This document shows, piece by piece, positions 54,013 through 62,566 of a stretch of 64,000 nt of DNA; the first letter of the stretch is position 1, and each line of letters begins with the position of its first letter. The notes under the pieces were generated by a model. It was not told the origin of the DNA and ran no database searches. It was given only the letters and a program-made list of their open reading frames with translations. The stretch is from Emticicia sp040253585. GTDB lineage: Bacteria > Bacteroidota > Bacteroidia > Cytophagales > Spirosomataceae. The translations under genes were made by a program, and so were the position numbers. The stretch is taken from contig NZ_JBELAU010000006.1 in assembly GCF_040253585.1 (NCBI RefSeq), forward strand, positions 62,001 to 126,000, read 5' to 3'.

Positions 54013-54710
54013 TGAAACAATTGCATTTTATTGTACAAGCAAAAGGTGGCGTTGGCAAAAGCCTTTTGACTTACCTTTTTGGATTAACCAAACAACAAGA
54101 CGAACCAAGTTTGTTTGTTGATGTGGATAGTTCAACACAAACATCTACTCGTCAATTAACTTTTTTGGGTGAAGACAGAACCGAAACCCTTTCTCTTTTG
54201 AATGAGAAAGAGGTATTGGTCAGAGATAAATTTATTGCCTATCTGGAGAGTTTGGTCGATACTCCTTTCAATGACATTTATTTCGACTTTGGAGCTCCTG
54301 AGTCGGAGCAGTTGCCAGCCTTAATTGAAAGAGATTTACCATTCAAAGAATTCTTAGACGAATTAGATTTTCAAGCCCATTTTCATATTGTTGTTGGCGG
54401 TGGCGGAGCATATACATCGTCAGTTGAGTATTTACAAAAAATACTCAAAGCCCTCAATCAACAGTTTGAAGTTTCGGTTTGGCGAAGTATTACTACATTT
54501 AGTAATTTCCCAATTTTGGCTCAAGAGTTACAAACCAACTGCAAAAAATTAGGATTGCCATTACGTCAGTTTGGCGATTTCGAGCCAAGTTCAAATTTAG
54601 GTAGTCAAATTTTAGATGGTATCAGAAAAGGCTATGGTATCGGTGATTATCAAACGGGTGCAAAAATCAAGTTAAAGAAAGAACTAAACGACAACTTCAA
54701 AGGTGAGTGA
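54012..54710 (+). CDS. ParA/MinD-like partition ATPase
   Basis: A 232-residue P-loop ATPase with the deviant Walker A KGGVGKS (residues 11-17) and a VDVDSS strand after it. ParA proteins use ATP to position plasmid or element DNA; small ones like this also appear in mobilizable elements. No ParB gene is recognisable, although the 121-residue protein before it could fill that role. It overlaps the next gene by eight bases. Confidence 0.82.
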   Translation: MKQLHFIVQAKGGVGKSLLTYLFGLTKQQDEPSLFVDVDSSTQTSTRQLTFLGEDRTETLSLLNEKEVLVRDKFIAYLESLVDTPFNDIYFDFGAPESEQLPALIERDLPFKEFLDELDFQAHFHIVVGGGGAYTSSVEYLQKILKALNQQFEVSVWRSITTFSNFPILAQELQTNCKKLGLPLRQFGDFEPSSNLGSQILDGIRKGYGIGDYQTGAKIKLKKELNDNFKGE

Positions 54711-55233
54711 TAATATAATTGACAAAGGCTTTTTGACAAGGTTGAAAGGTGCTTACCAAGCCAAATATGGCATTGAAATGGACGAGTGGTCGGCAATGGT
54801 ACTTTACGAAATTTCTGAGAATTTTGAAAATAATAACAAAGTTGCTGAAAACACCATCATAGAAATTGAAAAGGCAAGTAACCTGATAAAAGGGCAACTC
54901 AAACCTATTCATTTTCATAGAGAAGGTGATTCTTTTTGGTATGGTACGGGTAGAAGTTTGCCCTATGCCATTGCGTTACTTATCATAGGAGTTCTTTACT
55001 ATCTTCTAATCAGTGATATTTTTGAGTATCGAGAGCTAAAATCTACGATTACAAATTTCAGTAATTACGAAAATCTAATAAAAGAAGGGATTATAGAAGA
55101 ACAAAAAGGATACTTATATTTGATACTCAATGAACACAAGGAAAATGATGATAGTGTTAGTGTTGGAAAAGAGTTTTTCATAACAAAAGATAAAAAGACC
55201 GTTTGGATACCAATAGGTCGAAAACAAGAGTAA
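54703..55233 (+). CDS. Single-pass membrane protein of the element
   Basis: A 176-residue protein that starts with GTG at 54703, inside the end of the ParA-like gene. One hydrophobic helix lies at about residues 86-107; a helical cytoplasmic part precedes it and a charged mixed part follows. I do not recognise the family. Tight coupling to the ParA-like gene and position before the mob region suggest a role in maintenance or mobilisation. Confidence 0.6.
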   Translation: MSDNIIDKGFLTRLKGAYQAKYGIEMDEWSAMVLYEISENFENNNKVAENTIIEIEKASNLIKGQLKPIHFHREGDSFWYGTGRSLPYAIALLIIGVLYYLLISDIFEYRELKSTITNFSNYENLIKEGIIEEQKGYLYLILNEHKENDDSVSVGKEFFITKDKKTVWIPIGRKQE

Positions 55234-55250
55234 AAGCACATATTCCTAAC

Positions 55251-55310
55251 CAATTCAACCTAATTCGACCCAATTCAACTTTTTTCGACTCGTTTCCACT
55301 TCGTTCCACT
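55251..55310 (+). repeat. Six phased decamer repeats upstream of mobC
   Basis: Six consecutive ten-base units share the pattern nnnTTCnACy: CAATTCAACC, TAATTCGACC, CAATTCAACT, TTTTTCGACT, CGTTTCCACT and TCGTTCCACT. The period equals one helical turn, so one face of the DNA shows the same motif six times. Confidence 0.75.
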
Positions 55311-55331
55311 TTTAGCGAAGGGGAAGAAAAA

Positions 55332-55399
55332 GCAAGCTGTGGTGTGGAAGTCGCATAAATGCTCCTTTCCACACCAGCTTGCAAAGGGAGGCCCCTTTG
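55332..55399. other. Probable origin of transfer (oriT)
   Basis: An 18-19-base inverted repeat (55332-55350 with 55365-55382, one two-base bulge, loop of 14) is followed at once by a second one, CAAAGGG-AGGC-CCCTTTG (55382-55399). Together with the decamers at 55251 and the position just upstream of the mobC and relaxase genes, this has the form of an oriT. The nick site cannot be assigned. Confidence 0.65.
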
Positions 55400-55444
55400 T
55401 ACCCCATTATTCGCCTATCGGCTCATAATTCTAAAATACATTTC

Positions 55445-56083
55445 ATGGAAAAGAAAACCAAAGGCAGACCTGCCAAACCAACCGCTAAAAGAAAAAGATT
55501 ACACTATTCGGTTTGGGTTAGTGCCGAAGAAAAAAAGCAAATTGATGCCTTGATAGCTCAATCGAACCTTCCTGGAAGTCAGTTCTTTTTGACTCAAGTA
55601 ATTGAAAAACCGATTCAACGACCAAAGAAAAAATCATTGCCTAAATCGGTAATTGAGCAAATTAGCACACTTGAAAAACTTTCTGGACTCTTGGCTTTGT
55701 CGGTCTTGAAAACAAAAGACAAAGCAATGATTGCAGAAAATTGGCAACAGAGCAGCCAAAACGTCAAATGGATAACCAACTTGATTGTTTTGAAAATCTT
55801 TGAAGATTTCGACTTCCCAAACTTGAGAGATAAGTTATGTAGGATAAAAGACGATGCTCAGTTGCTTTATTGGCAATTAGAATTAAACTCAAAAACCGAA
55901 GAACAAAACGAACTTTTAAGTTTTTCAAGTAGGCTACACTACAATAGCAAAGAGTTGCTCGAATCATTTGAAAAACATTACCAAAGTCAGGCAGAGCCAC
56001 TACGTTTTCAAAAACTTTGGATTGAAGAAATGGACATTCATAAAGAAATTGAAAATATCAAATCTGACTTATTGAAACGATGA
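55445..56083 (+). CDS. MobC-like relaxosome accessory protein
   Basis: A 212-residue protein. The N-terminal 60 residues have a basic start (KKTKGRPAKPTAKRKR) and a ribbon-helix-helix-like segment (LHYSVWVSAEEKKQIDALI), as in MobC proteins that bind oriT. The C-terminal part is helical. An in-frame ATG at 55379 exists but lies within the oriT inverted repeats, so 55445 is preferred. It overlaps the relaxase gene by four bases (ATGA). Confidence 0.78.
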   Translation: MEKKTKGRPAKPTAKRKRLHYSVWVSAEEKKQIDALIAQSNLPGSQFFLTQVIEKPIQRPKKKSLPKSVIEQISTLEKLSGLLALSVLKTKDKAMIAENWQQSSQNVKWITNLIVLKIFEDFDFPNLRDKLCRIKDDAQLLYWQLELNSKTEEQNELLSFSSRLHYNSKELLESFEKHYQSQAEPLRFQKLWIEEMDIHKEIENIKSDLLKR

Positions 56084-56952
56084 TAGGGAAAGTTACAGGT
56101 GGCTCAAATCCAACTGGATTGTTGAATTATTGTTATTATGAAAAAGAAAAACTTTCTGTGGCAGAGAAAGCACGTTTAACGCCAGCCGATGTTCGAGGTG
56201 AAATTGTCTATATCCAAAATTTAGGAATCAACACTATGCCTGATGGACGATTTGATATGGATTATTTGGCAAAGCAGTTTCGAGATTGTGCCGATAAAAA
56301 TCAAAATTTAAAGAACTATGTTTGGCATCAAAGTTTTTCGTTTCCGAAAGGAGAAACACCAACAAAAGAGCAAATACAGAGAATCAGCACCACTTTTGCG
56401 AAAGATTTTGGGTTTTCTGAAAACCAACTCGTTGTATTTCAGCACAACGACACCAATCATGCTCATTTTCATATTGTAGCCAATCGTATCAATTTTAATG
56501 GAAAAACTACCGCTAATGATGGGTATAGTTATCTAAAAACTGGTACATTTTGCAGGAAAATTGAACAGGAATTAGGCTTGCAAACTACGCCAAACATGAA
56601 AGCATTATTACCCGAAAAAGAACGAGAGATTTCGAGCAATACATTAGCTCAAAGTATTCGAGATAAAATTGATAGAAATTTACTTAAACATAAAACAATG
56701 GAAGACCTCAGGAAATCCTTAGAAAAGGAAGGGGTAAAAATTTACCAAAATCGAGGAGTAAGTTTTTTGGATACTAAGACCGCTGCAAAATTTAAAGGTT
56801 CTGATTTGGGCAGAGAGTATTCTTTGATGAATATTGAAAAACGATTAGGGCAGCAGCCAGTGATTGAAAAAACTATGATTCCTGAAAAAACAAAGGATAT
56901 TGAAATAAAATCTTCACCAAAACTTGAAATGGATTGGGGAATGGGAATGTAA
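56080..56952 (+). CDS. MOBP-type relaxase (mobilisation nuclease)
   Basis: A 290-residue relaxase/mobilisation nuclease. The metal-binding motif is clear in QHNDTNHAHFHIVAN (His122, Asp124, His127, His129, His131, Asn135). The probable nucleophilic tyrosine lies in the N-terminal NYCYY cluster (residues 16-20). It nicks oriT and leads the strand into a recipient. It is much shorter than large conjugative relaxases and lacks a helicase domain, as usual for mobilizable elements. The cas6 gene follows 129 bases downstream on the same strand. Confidence 0.9.
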   Translation: MIGKVTGGSNPTGLLNYCYYEKEKLSVAEKARLTPADVRGEIVYIQNLGINTMPDGRFDMDYLAKQFRDCADKNQNLKNYVWHQSFSFPKGETPTKEQIQRISTTFAKDFGFSENQLVVFQHNDTNHAHFHIVANRINFNGKTTANDGYSYLKTGTFCRKIEQELGLQTTPNMKALLPEKEREISSNTLAQSIRDKIDRNLLKHKTMEDLRKSLEKEGVKIYQNRGVSFLDTKTAAKFKGSDLGREYSLMNIEKRLGQQPVIEKTMIPEKTKDIEIKSSPKLEMDWGMGM

Positions 56953-56967
56953 ATTTTGTAGAATACG

Positions 56968-57042
56968 TATATTTGAAATTTCCCTAATTAATGAGAATTC
57001 TTACTTTCAATACTTCTAAAATGATTAGGCGATATACCTAAT
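56968..57042 (+). promoter_or_regulatory. Possible promoter and dyad of the cas operon
   Basis: A -7 element TATATTTG (56968-56975) without a well-spaced -33. Downstream, in the leader before cas6, a perfect dyad ATTAGG-N7-CCTAAT (57024-57042) could be an operator. Transcription from the relaxase operon could also read through. Confidence 0.4.
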
Positions 57043-57081
57043 AATAAATATATAGCAAGTGAAGTTTGATTGCATTTAAAA

Positions 57082-57816
57082 ATGATTATTTTGCACTCAT
57101 ATTTACTCAACCACCATTATAATTATTATACACTGTTGAAAAAAATACGCTACCTCACAATCCAGTTTGACAATGAAATTGAGCCTTGGGAATTATCATT
57201 ATTTCGGGGAGCTGTTATTGCAAAAGCAGGAAAAGACCACATCCTATTTCATAATCACCTCAATGACCGAGAGTTTCTCTATGGTTATCCTGTGATTCAA
57301 TACAAGCGAATAGGAAAATGTCCGATGCTGGTCTGCCTTGATTATGGAACAGATGAAGTACATCATTTCTTCAATACTGGTAATCTTGCCGTAAAAATTG
57401 GCGAAAGGGATGTAAATTTAGTTATTCGCAAACTCAATCTGAACCAAATTAATTTACAGGTTTGGGAGAAATCCTTTCGTTTTAAAATAAGAAATTGGAT
57501 TGCATTGAATCAAGAGAATTATCAGAAATATGCACTCATTAAAGATAACTTGGGCAAAATTGAATTCTTGGAAAATATTTTGAAAGCCAATATTATATCT
57601 TTTGCCAAAGGTGTAAAATGGGATATTGACAAACAAATAAGTCTAAGGATTGATAAAATTACTTCATCAAAGCAAGTACCGTATAAAGGTACTCGTTTGA
57701 CTGGCTTTGATATTGAATTTCGGACAAATGTCTTTCTACCAGATTTTGTGGGCTTGGGTAAAGGTGTAAGTTTAGGTTTCGGAACAGTAACGATTGTAAG
57801 AGAAAATCAAAAATAG
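57082..57816 (+). CDS. cas6: CRISPR-associated endoribonuclease Cas6
   Basis: A 244-residue Cas6 as counted from the ATG at 57082. The C-terminal glycine-rich loop GLGKGVSLGFG, the FHNH segment with a candidate catalytic histidine, and the YGYPVIQYKRIG strand are typical. Cas6 cuts the CRISPR precursor RNA in its repeats. Homology seems to begin at KKIRYLTIQFD, so a TTG at 57136 may be the true start, removing 18 residues. The stop is two bases before cas10. It is the first gene of a type III-A operon. Confidence 0.88.
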   Translation: MIILHSYLLNHHYNYYTLLKKIRYLTIQFDNEIEPWELSLFRGAVIAKAGKDHILFHNHLNDREFLYGYPVIQYKRIGKCPMLVCLDYGTDEVHHFFNTGNLAVKIGERDVNLVIRKLNLNQINLQVWEKSFRFKIRNWIALNQENYQKYALIKDNLGKIEFLENILKANIISFAKGVKWDIDKQISLRIDKITSSKQVPYKGTRLTGFDIEFRTNVFLPDFVGLGKGVSLGFGTVTIVRENQK

Positions 57817-57818
57817 CG

Positions 57819-60398
57819 ATGGCACAAACGAGAGATGTAATACATTTAGCAGCTTTGCTGCATGATATTGGAAAGTTTTATCAGCGGGCGGATAAAAGTG
57901 GCGTTCAATCATCTGAACAAATAGATTATTTCCACAAAAAATTTGAATCAGTAATATGTCCAACTCGTGACGGTCGGTATACACACAAACATGTTATTTG
58001 GACAGCTCAGTTTTTTAATGATTTTAAGGACATTTTTGAAAACAATATAGATGCTTTTGGTAAAGATGGCGGTATAAGTAAACAAACCGTTCGCTGGGCT
58101 TCTGCTCATCACAATCCCAATGCCACAAGTTTGGAGGAATGTGTTGTTCAATTGGCTGACCATTGTTCATCAGGTGTTGATAGAACTGAGTCAAAAGGTT
58201 TGGAAGATGAAGCCGTAGAATATGACTATGAAGTGTCTCTAGGCTGGGATAAGTTTAAGGAAGTAAGAATGAAGAGCATTTTTGAAAACTTACTTGACAA
58301 TAATACAGATAAGTTTAAATTGCCTATTTCGGACGTGGAACTGACCAAAGCTTTTTTTCCGAAAAGTAAATTTGATACAAATGGACAAATAGAATATGCT
58401 AATCTTTGGAAAAAATTCAAAGAAGAATTATCAAATATTCCTAAAAAAGATATTAAACAGTTAACGGATTCTATTTTATACCTTCTTGAAAAATACACTG
58501 TAACAATTCCAAGTAGTACACAACATTTACCCGATGTCTCTTTATATGAGCATTCTCGTAGTACAGCTGCTTATGCCCTATGTTTATATGATTATTTGAA
58601 AGAAAACAATTCTATTAAATGTCAGATTCAAACTGATGAAGAACCTTTTTTACTTATTGGAGGAGATTTATCGGGTATTCAGCCTTATATCTACGACATT
58701 GTTGGTAAAGGAGCTGCCAAAAATTTAAAAGGTCGTTCCTTCTATTTACAACTCATTGTTGAAGTAATAGTTAGCCATATTTTGGAAGAACTAAACTTAT
58801 ATCGCACAAATATCGTGTATAGTTCTGGTGGTGGTTTCTATATTTTAGCACCAAATACAAATTTTGTTAAAGAAAAAATACCCAATTTAATAGCAGCAAT
58901 TAGTGCTAAAATCAGACAAGAACACGGTACTAAATTATACTTAGCCATTGATACGCAAGCTATCAAAAAAAGTGATGTTTTTAATGGAAGTATTAACACC
59001 CTTTGGTCAGAATTAACAAAAAAGCTCTCCGCTCGAAAACAAAACCGTTTTGCTGAATTTATAGAAATACAGGAAGGTTTTGACTTTTTCTTTGAACCAA
59101 CCGAAGCTGGTGGCGAAACAAAAAGAGATGCTATTACGGGCGAAGAATTCAAAGATTGCGATGGGCTATTTCCATTTCAACCGGAAAATGATGAAGTTCA
59201 GAAGCAATTTGTAAAGAAAACGACTTTTGAACAAATACGTTTGGGTAAAATACTACGTGAAAATATTATATATCAAGTAATTACAAAGACGCCGATTTCA
59301 TATTGGGAAAATGGCTACGAGTTTAATGGACAGCCAACTCATTTTTATTTCCAACCACTGGAATTGGGTAAATACTATTATTTTTTAAGTGAAGAAGATT
59401 TAGATAATCTAAAACGAAAAATAAAAGGAAGTGTAGATAATGCTACGATATTGAAAGTAAATAATACACAATTTTCAGATTTTCAGCTTACTGGAAATGG
59501 TGTAGTAAACGGCTTTACATTCTATGGAGGAAATGACCTACCTCGCAATAAAGATGATGAAGCACTTTATTTTGATAATTTGGCTGGTGATGAAAATGTA
59601 TCTTTCAAGCGACTTGGCATTTTAAGAATGGACGTAGATAGACTTGGTTTGATATTTAAAGACGGTTTCCCTGATAATAAAAGAACTTTTTCTCAATATA
59701 GCACGCTCAGTCGTTCCTTAGACTTCTTTTTCAAAGGTTATATAAATACAATTTGGAAAGAAAATGAAGATTTTAAGAGTAACACTTTTATACTTTATGC
59801 AGGTGGTGACGACTTGTTTATCGTTGGCAAATGGGATATTGCTTTAGCTTTTTCTCAGCAAATTCAAAATGACTTTTTAGCGTGGACTTGCGAAAATCCA
59901 ATGATGGGGATTTCTGGAGGAATGGCAATTGTTGGTGGTCGTTATCCAATTGCAAAAGCTGCTACCCAATCTGATGAAGAAGAAAAACGAGCTAAAAATC
60001 ATTCGTTTGAAAATAGAGACAAAAACGCTATTAGCTTTTTAGGAATGCCTTTTGCTTGGGGCAAAGAGTTTGAAATGGTAGAGAGTTTAAAGTGCCAATT
60101 AGTATCGTTGATAGGGCAAGAAAATGGCATCTCAAAAGGATTTTTAGGCAAAATCTCAACACTCCATGCCATGAAGACTGAGCAAGAGAGCAAAGGATTA
60201 AATCCAAGTTGGCGATGGTTATCAGCTTATGATATTGGTAGAGCAGTTTTATCAGTAAAATCAAGCGAAGGCAAAGCATTTTTGGAATCAGTAAAAATAG
60301 CAATATTTACTAATAAAAAAATAGAAGGTAGTCAATATCAATACCTTGATATATTAAATTTTGCCGCCCGTTGGGCTGAATTAGAAATGAGAAGTTAA
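57819..60398 (+). CDS. csm1: Type III-A CRISPR effector Cas10 (Csm1)
   Basis: An 859-residue large subunit. The N-terminal HD nuclease has HD at residues 15-16 and HH at 97-98, intact for DNA cleavage. Two palm domains follow; the second carries the cyclase motif GGDD (662-665), so cyclic oligoadenylate signalling is predicted. The middle zinc-finger region usual in Cas10 (around residues 430-460) keeps only one cysteine here. The size is typical of Csm1. The gene follows cas6 by two bases and precedes csm2 by 23. Confidence 0.95.
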   Translation: MAQTRDVIHLAALLHDIGKFYQRADKSGVQSSEQIDYFHKKFESVICPTRDGRYTHKHVIWTAQFFNDFKDIFENNIDAFGKDGGISKQTVRWASAHHNPNATSLEECVVQLADHCSSGVDRTESKGLEDEAVEYDYEVSLGWDKFKEVRMKSIFENLLDNNTDKFKLPISDVELTKAFFPKSKFDTNGQIEYANLWKKFKEELSNIPKKDIKQLTDSILYLLEKYTVTIPSSTQHLPDVSLYEHSRSTAAYALCLYDYLKENNSIKCQIQTDEEPFLLIGGDLSGIQPYIYDIVGKGAAKNLKGRSFYLQLIVEVIVSHILEELNLYRTNIVYSSGGGFYILAPNTNFVKEKIPNLIAAISAKIRQEHGTKLYLAIDTQAIKKSDVFNGSINTLWSELTKKLSARKQNRFAEFIEIQEGFDFFFEPTEAGGETKRDAITGEEFKDCDGLFPFQPENDEVQKQFVKKTTFEQIRLGKILRENIIYQVITKTPISYWENGYEFNGQPTHFYFQPLELGKYYYFLSEEDLDNLKRKIKGSVDNATILKVNNTQFSDFQLTGNGVVNGFTFYGGNDLPRNKDDEALYFDNLAGDENVSFKRLGILRMDVDRLGLIFKDGFPDNKRTFSQYSTLSRSLDFFFKGYINTIWKENEDFKSNTFILYAGGDDLFIVGKWDIALAFSQQIQNDFLAWTCENPMMGISGGMAIVGGRYPIAKAATQSDEEEKRAKNHSFENRDKNAISFLGMPFAWGKEFEMVESLKCQLVSLIGQENGISKGFLGKISTLHAMKTEQESKGLNPSWRWLSAYDIGRAVLSVKSSEGKAFLESVKIAIFTNKKIEGSQYQYLDILNFAARWAELEMRS

Positions 60399-60421
60399 AC
60401 TTTTAAACAATAAAAAAATTT

Positions 60422-60817
60422 ATGATACATGAGTTTAAAAAAGAATGGATTACAGCCAATATTACTGAGGACTGTATCACTTTTACAGAAAAATTTGGAA
60501 GATATTTAGTTGACAATGGCTTCACTACTTCTCAAATTAGGAATGTTTTTGGTGAGATTAAGCGAATCCAAATGAGTGGTTTCAAAGACCATAAGACAGA
60601 TTTTCTTTTATTAAGACCCAAAATGGCTTACGCTTCGAAACGAGCGACTGATAAGGATAAAAGAGCAACTGGTGCAAGCGAATTTGAGAAAGTTCTAAAA
60701 GAAGCTCATCAAGCCGTTGCCTCTGGAAAAGATGGAGATAATACACGTTTTGAGAACTTCTGTGACTTTGTTGAAGCGGTCTTAGCATATCATAAGGCGG
60801 CTGGTGGAAGGGATTAA
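60422..60817 (+). CDS. csm2: Type III-A CRISPR small subunit Csm2
   Basis: A 131-residue helical protein identified by position and by the segments CITFTEKFGRYLVDNGFTTSQIRNVFGEI and LLRPKMAYASKR, which match Csm2 proteins. It has many basic residues, as needed for lining the crRNA-target duplex. Located between csm1 and csm3 with gaps of 23 and 29 bases. Confidence 0.88.
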   Translation: MIHEFKKEWITANITEDCITFTEKFGRYLVDNGFTTSQIRNVFGEIKRIQMSGFKDHKTDFLLLRPKMAYASKRATDKDKRATGASEFEKVLKEAHQAVASGKDGDNTRFENFCDFVEAVLAYHKAAGGRD

Positions 60818-60846
60818 TTTATTTCAAATTTTAACATTATTTATCA

Positions 60847-61551
60847 ATGAAACTTATCAAAAAAATTATTATATCAGGTGAAATCGAAGCTAAAACAGGC
60901 TTAATGATTGGTGGTTCAAATACTGCGATGGGTATTGGTGGCCCAGACAGAACTGTTATTCGCAATCCAGTAACAAAACAACCATACATACCTGGAAGTT
61001 CTTTAAAAGGCAAAATGAGGTCACTCCTTGAACTTTCTTATGGTAATATTGGCTCAAAAAAAATGGGAAAAGTAGAGAATGGCCCAAGTGAAGACCCTAC
61101 TCATGCAAGTACAAATCTTTTTGGTTCTGCTCGAACGGATGGTTTTCAACGACCTTCTCGCATAATTTGCCGTGATGGATTTCTTCTAAATCCTGACGAT
61201 TTAAAAAATACCGATTTACCTTTTACTGAGGCAAAAACTGAAGTCGTAATCGACCGAATAACTTCGGCAGCCATGCCAAGAAGTTTTGAACGAGTTCCTG
61301 CAGGTGCAAAGTTTGGGCTTAATATAGTAATCAATATTTTTGATGAAGACCAATTCAAAGACCAATTACAGACCTTAGCTTTTAAAGCATTACAGTTAGT
61401 TCAAGATGATTATTTAGGTGGCTCTGGTTCAAGAGGTAGTGGGCAAGTAAAGTTCACAATAACCAAAGTAACCGAAAGACCAAATAGTTTTTATCATGGA
61501 GATGGAGGAGAAAGTGATTTAATGAGTTCTGTACCAGAAGATTTAAAATAA
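60847..61551 (+). CDS. csm3: Type III-A CRISPR backbone RAMP Csm3
   Basis: A 234-residue RAMP protein forming the crRNA-binding filament. The N-terminal TGLMIGGSN, the acidic loop with Asp34 (GGPDRTVI) that matches the target-RNA-cleaving Asp of studied Csm3 proteins, the PYIPGSSLKGKMRS motif and the glycine-rich GGSGSRGSGQV near the end are all present. The csm4 gene follows after a single base. Confidence 0.95.
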   Translation: MKLIKKIIISGEIEAKTGLMIGGSNTAMGIGGPDRTVIRNPVTKQPYIPGSSLKGKMRSLLELSYGNIGSKKMGKVENGPSEDPTHASTNLFGSARTDGFQRPSRIICRDGFLLNPDDLKNTDLPFTEAKTEVVIDRITSAAMPRSFERVPAGAKFGLNIVINIFDEDQFKDQLQTLAFKALQLVQDDYLGGSGSRGSGQVKFTITKVTERPNSFYHGDGGESDLMSSVPEDLK

Positions 61552-61552
61552 A

Positions 61553-62566
61553 ATGGCAAATTTTAAAATATTTAAACTCCACTTTTTAGCACCTTTACAT
61601 TTATCGAAAGGTAAAACTGATGATTATGGCGAAAGTGAAGAAATTCTTCACTCAGATACCATCAAATCTGCTTTGTATGTGTGTGCCAGACAATTATTTG
61701 GTGCAAAGGAGATTGGAGATAATGATAGTTTTTTCAATTCTTTTCAAATCTCATCAGCATTTCCATTTTACGAGGACGAATTGTTTTTTCCGAAACCAAT
61801 GTCGAAAATTCAACCTTTTAAAAATGAAGAAATAAAAGAGGAGCTACAAGCTAAGAAACATAAAAAAGTCACCTATTTAGGAAAAAGCTATTTTGAGGAT
61901 TTAATCAATGACCAGAAACTTTATCTTTCAAAGGCTGACTTAACTTCTGATGGAAAATTTATTAGTAATCATGCTGCTATTAAAAAAATAAAAACGCCGA
62001 TTTTCAAATCAGAAGTACAACAACGTGTTACAATTCCTGCTGATTATTCGGAAGACCCAACACCGTATTACGTTGATAGGCTATTCTTTACACAGGGTGC
62101 GGGACTTTGGTTTGCTTTTAAGGGAGATGATGAAATATTTGAAAAAGTATCAAAAGCATTAAAATTGTTGGGAGATTCAGGCATTGGTACTGATAGAAGT
62201 GTGGGTAATGGACAATTTGAATCATCTGCTTCTGTGATGAGTTTACAAGTACCCGAAAATGCCAAATATCAATTAAACCTGTCGCTTTGGTGTCCACAAA
62301 AGGAAGAAATTAGCGACTCCCTTCTTAAAAGTAGTTCTTATGGACTCATTAAAAGAGGTGGATATATTGCAAGCCCTTCAAAGATAGAGCATTTGACCTT
62401 ACGTAAAAAATCAATTTATATGTTCACTGAAGGTTCTATTTTTCCAAATCATAAAGTTTTAAAGGGTAAAGTTTCCAATTTGAAACCAGATATCGCAATA
62501 GTTACACAAGATATTTGGCGTGATGGATTAGCTTTTATGATACCAATAAACAAAGCAGAAGCATGA
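61553..62566 (+). CDS. csm4: Type III-A CRISPR RAMP Csm4
   Basis: A 337-residue RAMP that holds the crRNA 5' handle and contacts Cas10. The N-terminal FKLHFLAPLHLSKGKTD segment, the HSDTIKSALY motif and a glycine-rich DSGIGTDRSVGNGQF are typical. It abuts csm3 and overlaps csm5 by four bases (ATGA). Confidence 0.92.
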   Translation: MANFKIFKLHFLAPLHLSKGKTDDYGESEEILHSDTIKSALYVCARQLFGAKEIGDNDSFFNSFQISSAFPFYEDELFFPKPMSKIQPFKNEEIKEELQAKKHKKVTYLGKSYFEDLINDQKLYLSKADLTSDGKFISNHAAIKKIKTPIFKSEVQQRVTIPADYSEDPTPYYVDRLFFTQGAGLWFAFKGDDEIFEKVSKALKLLGDSGIGTDRSVGNGQFESSASVMSLQVPENAKYQLNLSLWCPQKEEISDSLLKSSSYGLIKRGGYIASPSKIEHLTLRKKSIYMFTEGSIFPNHKVLKGKVSNLKPDIAIVTQDIWRDGLAFMIPINKAEA

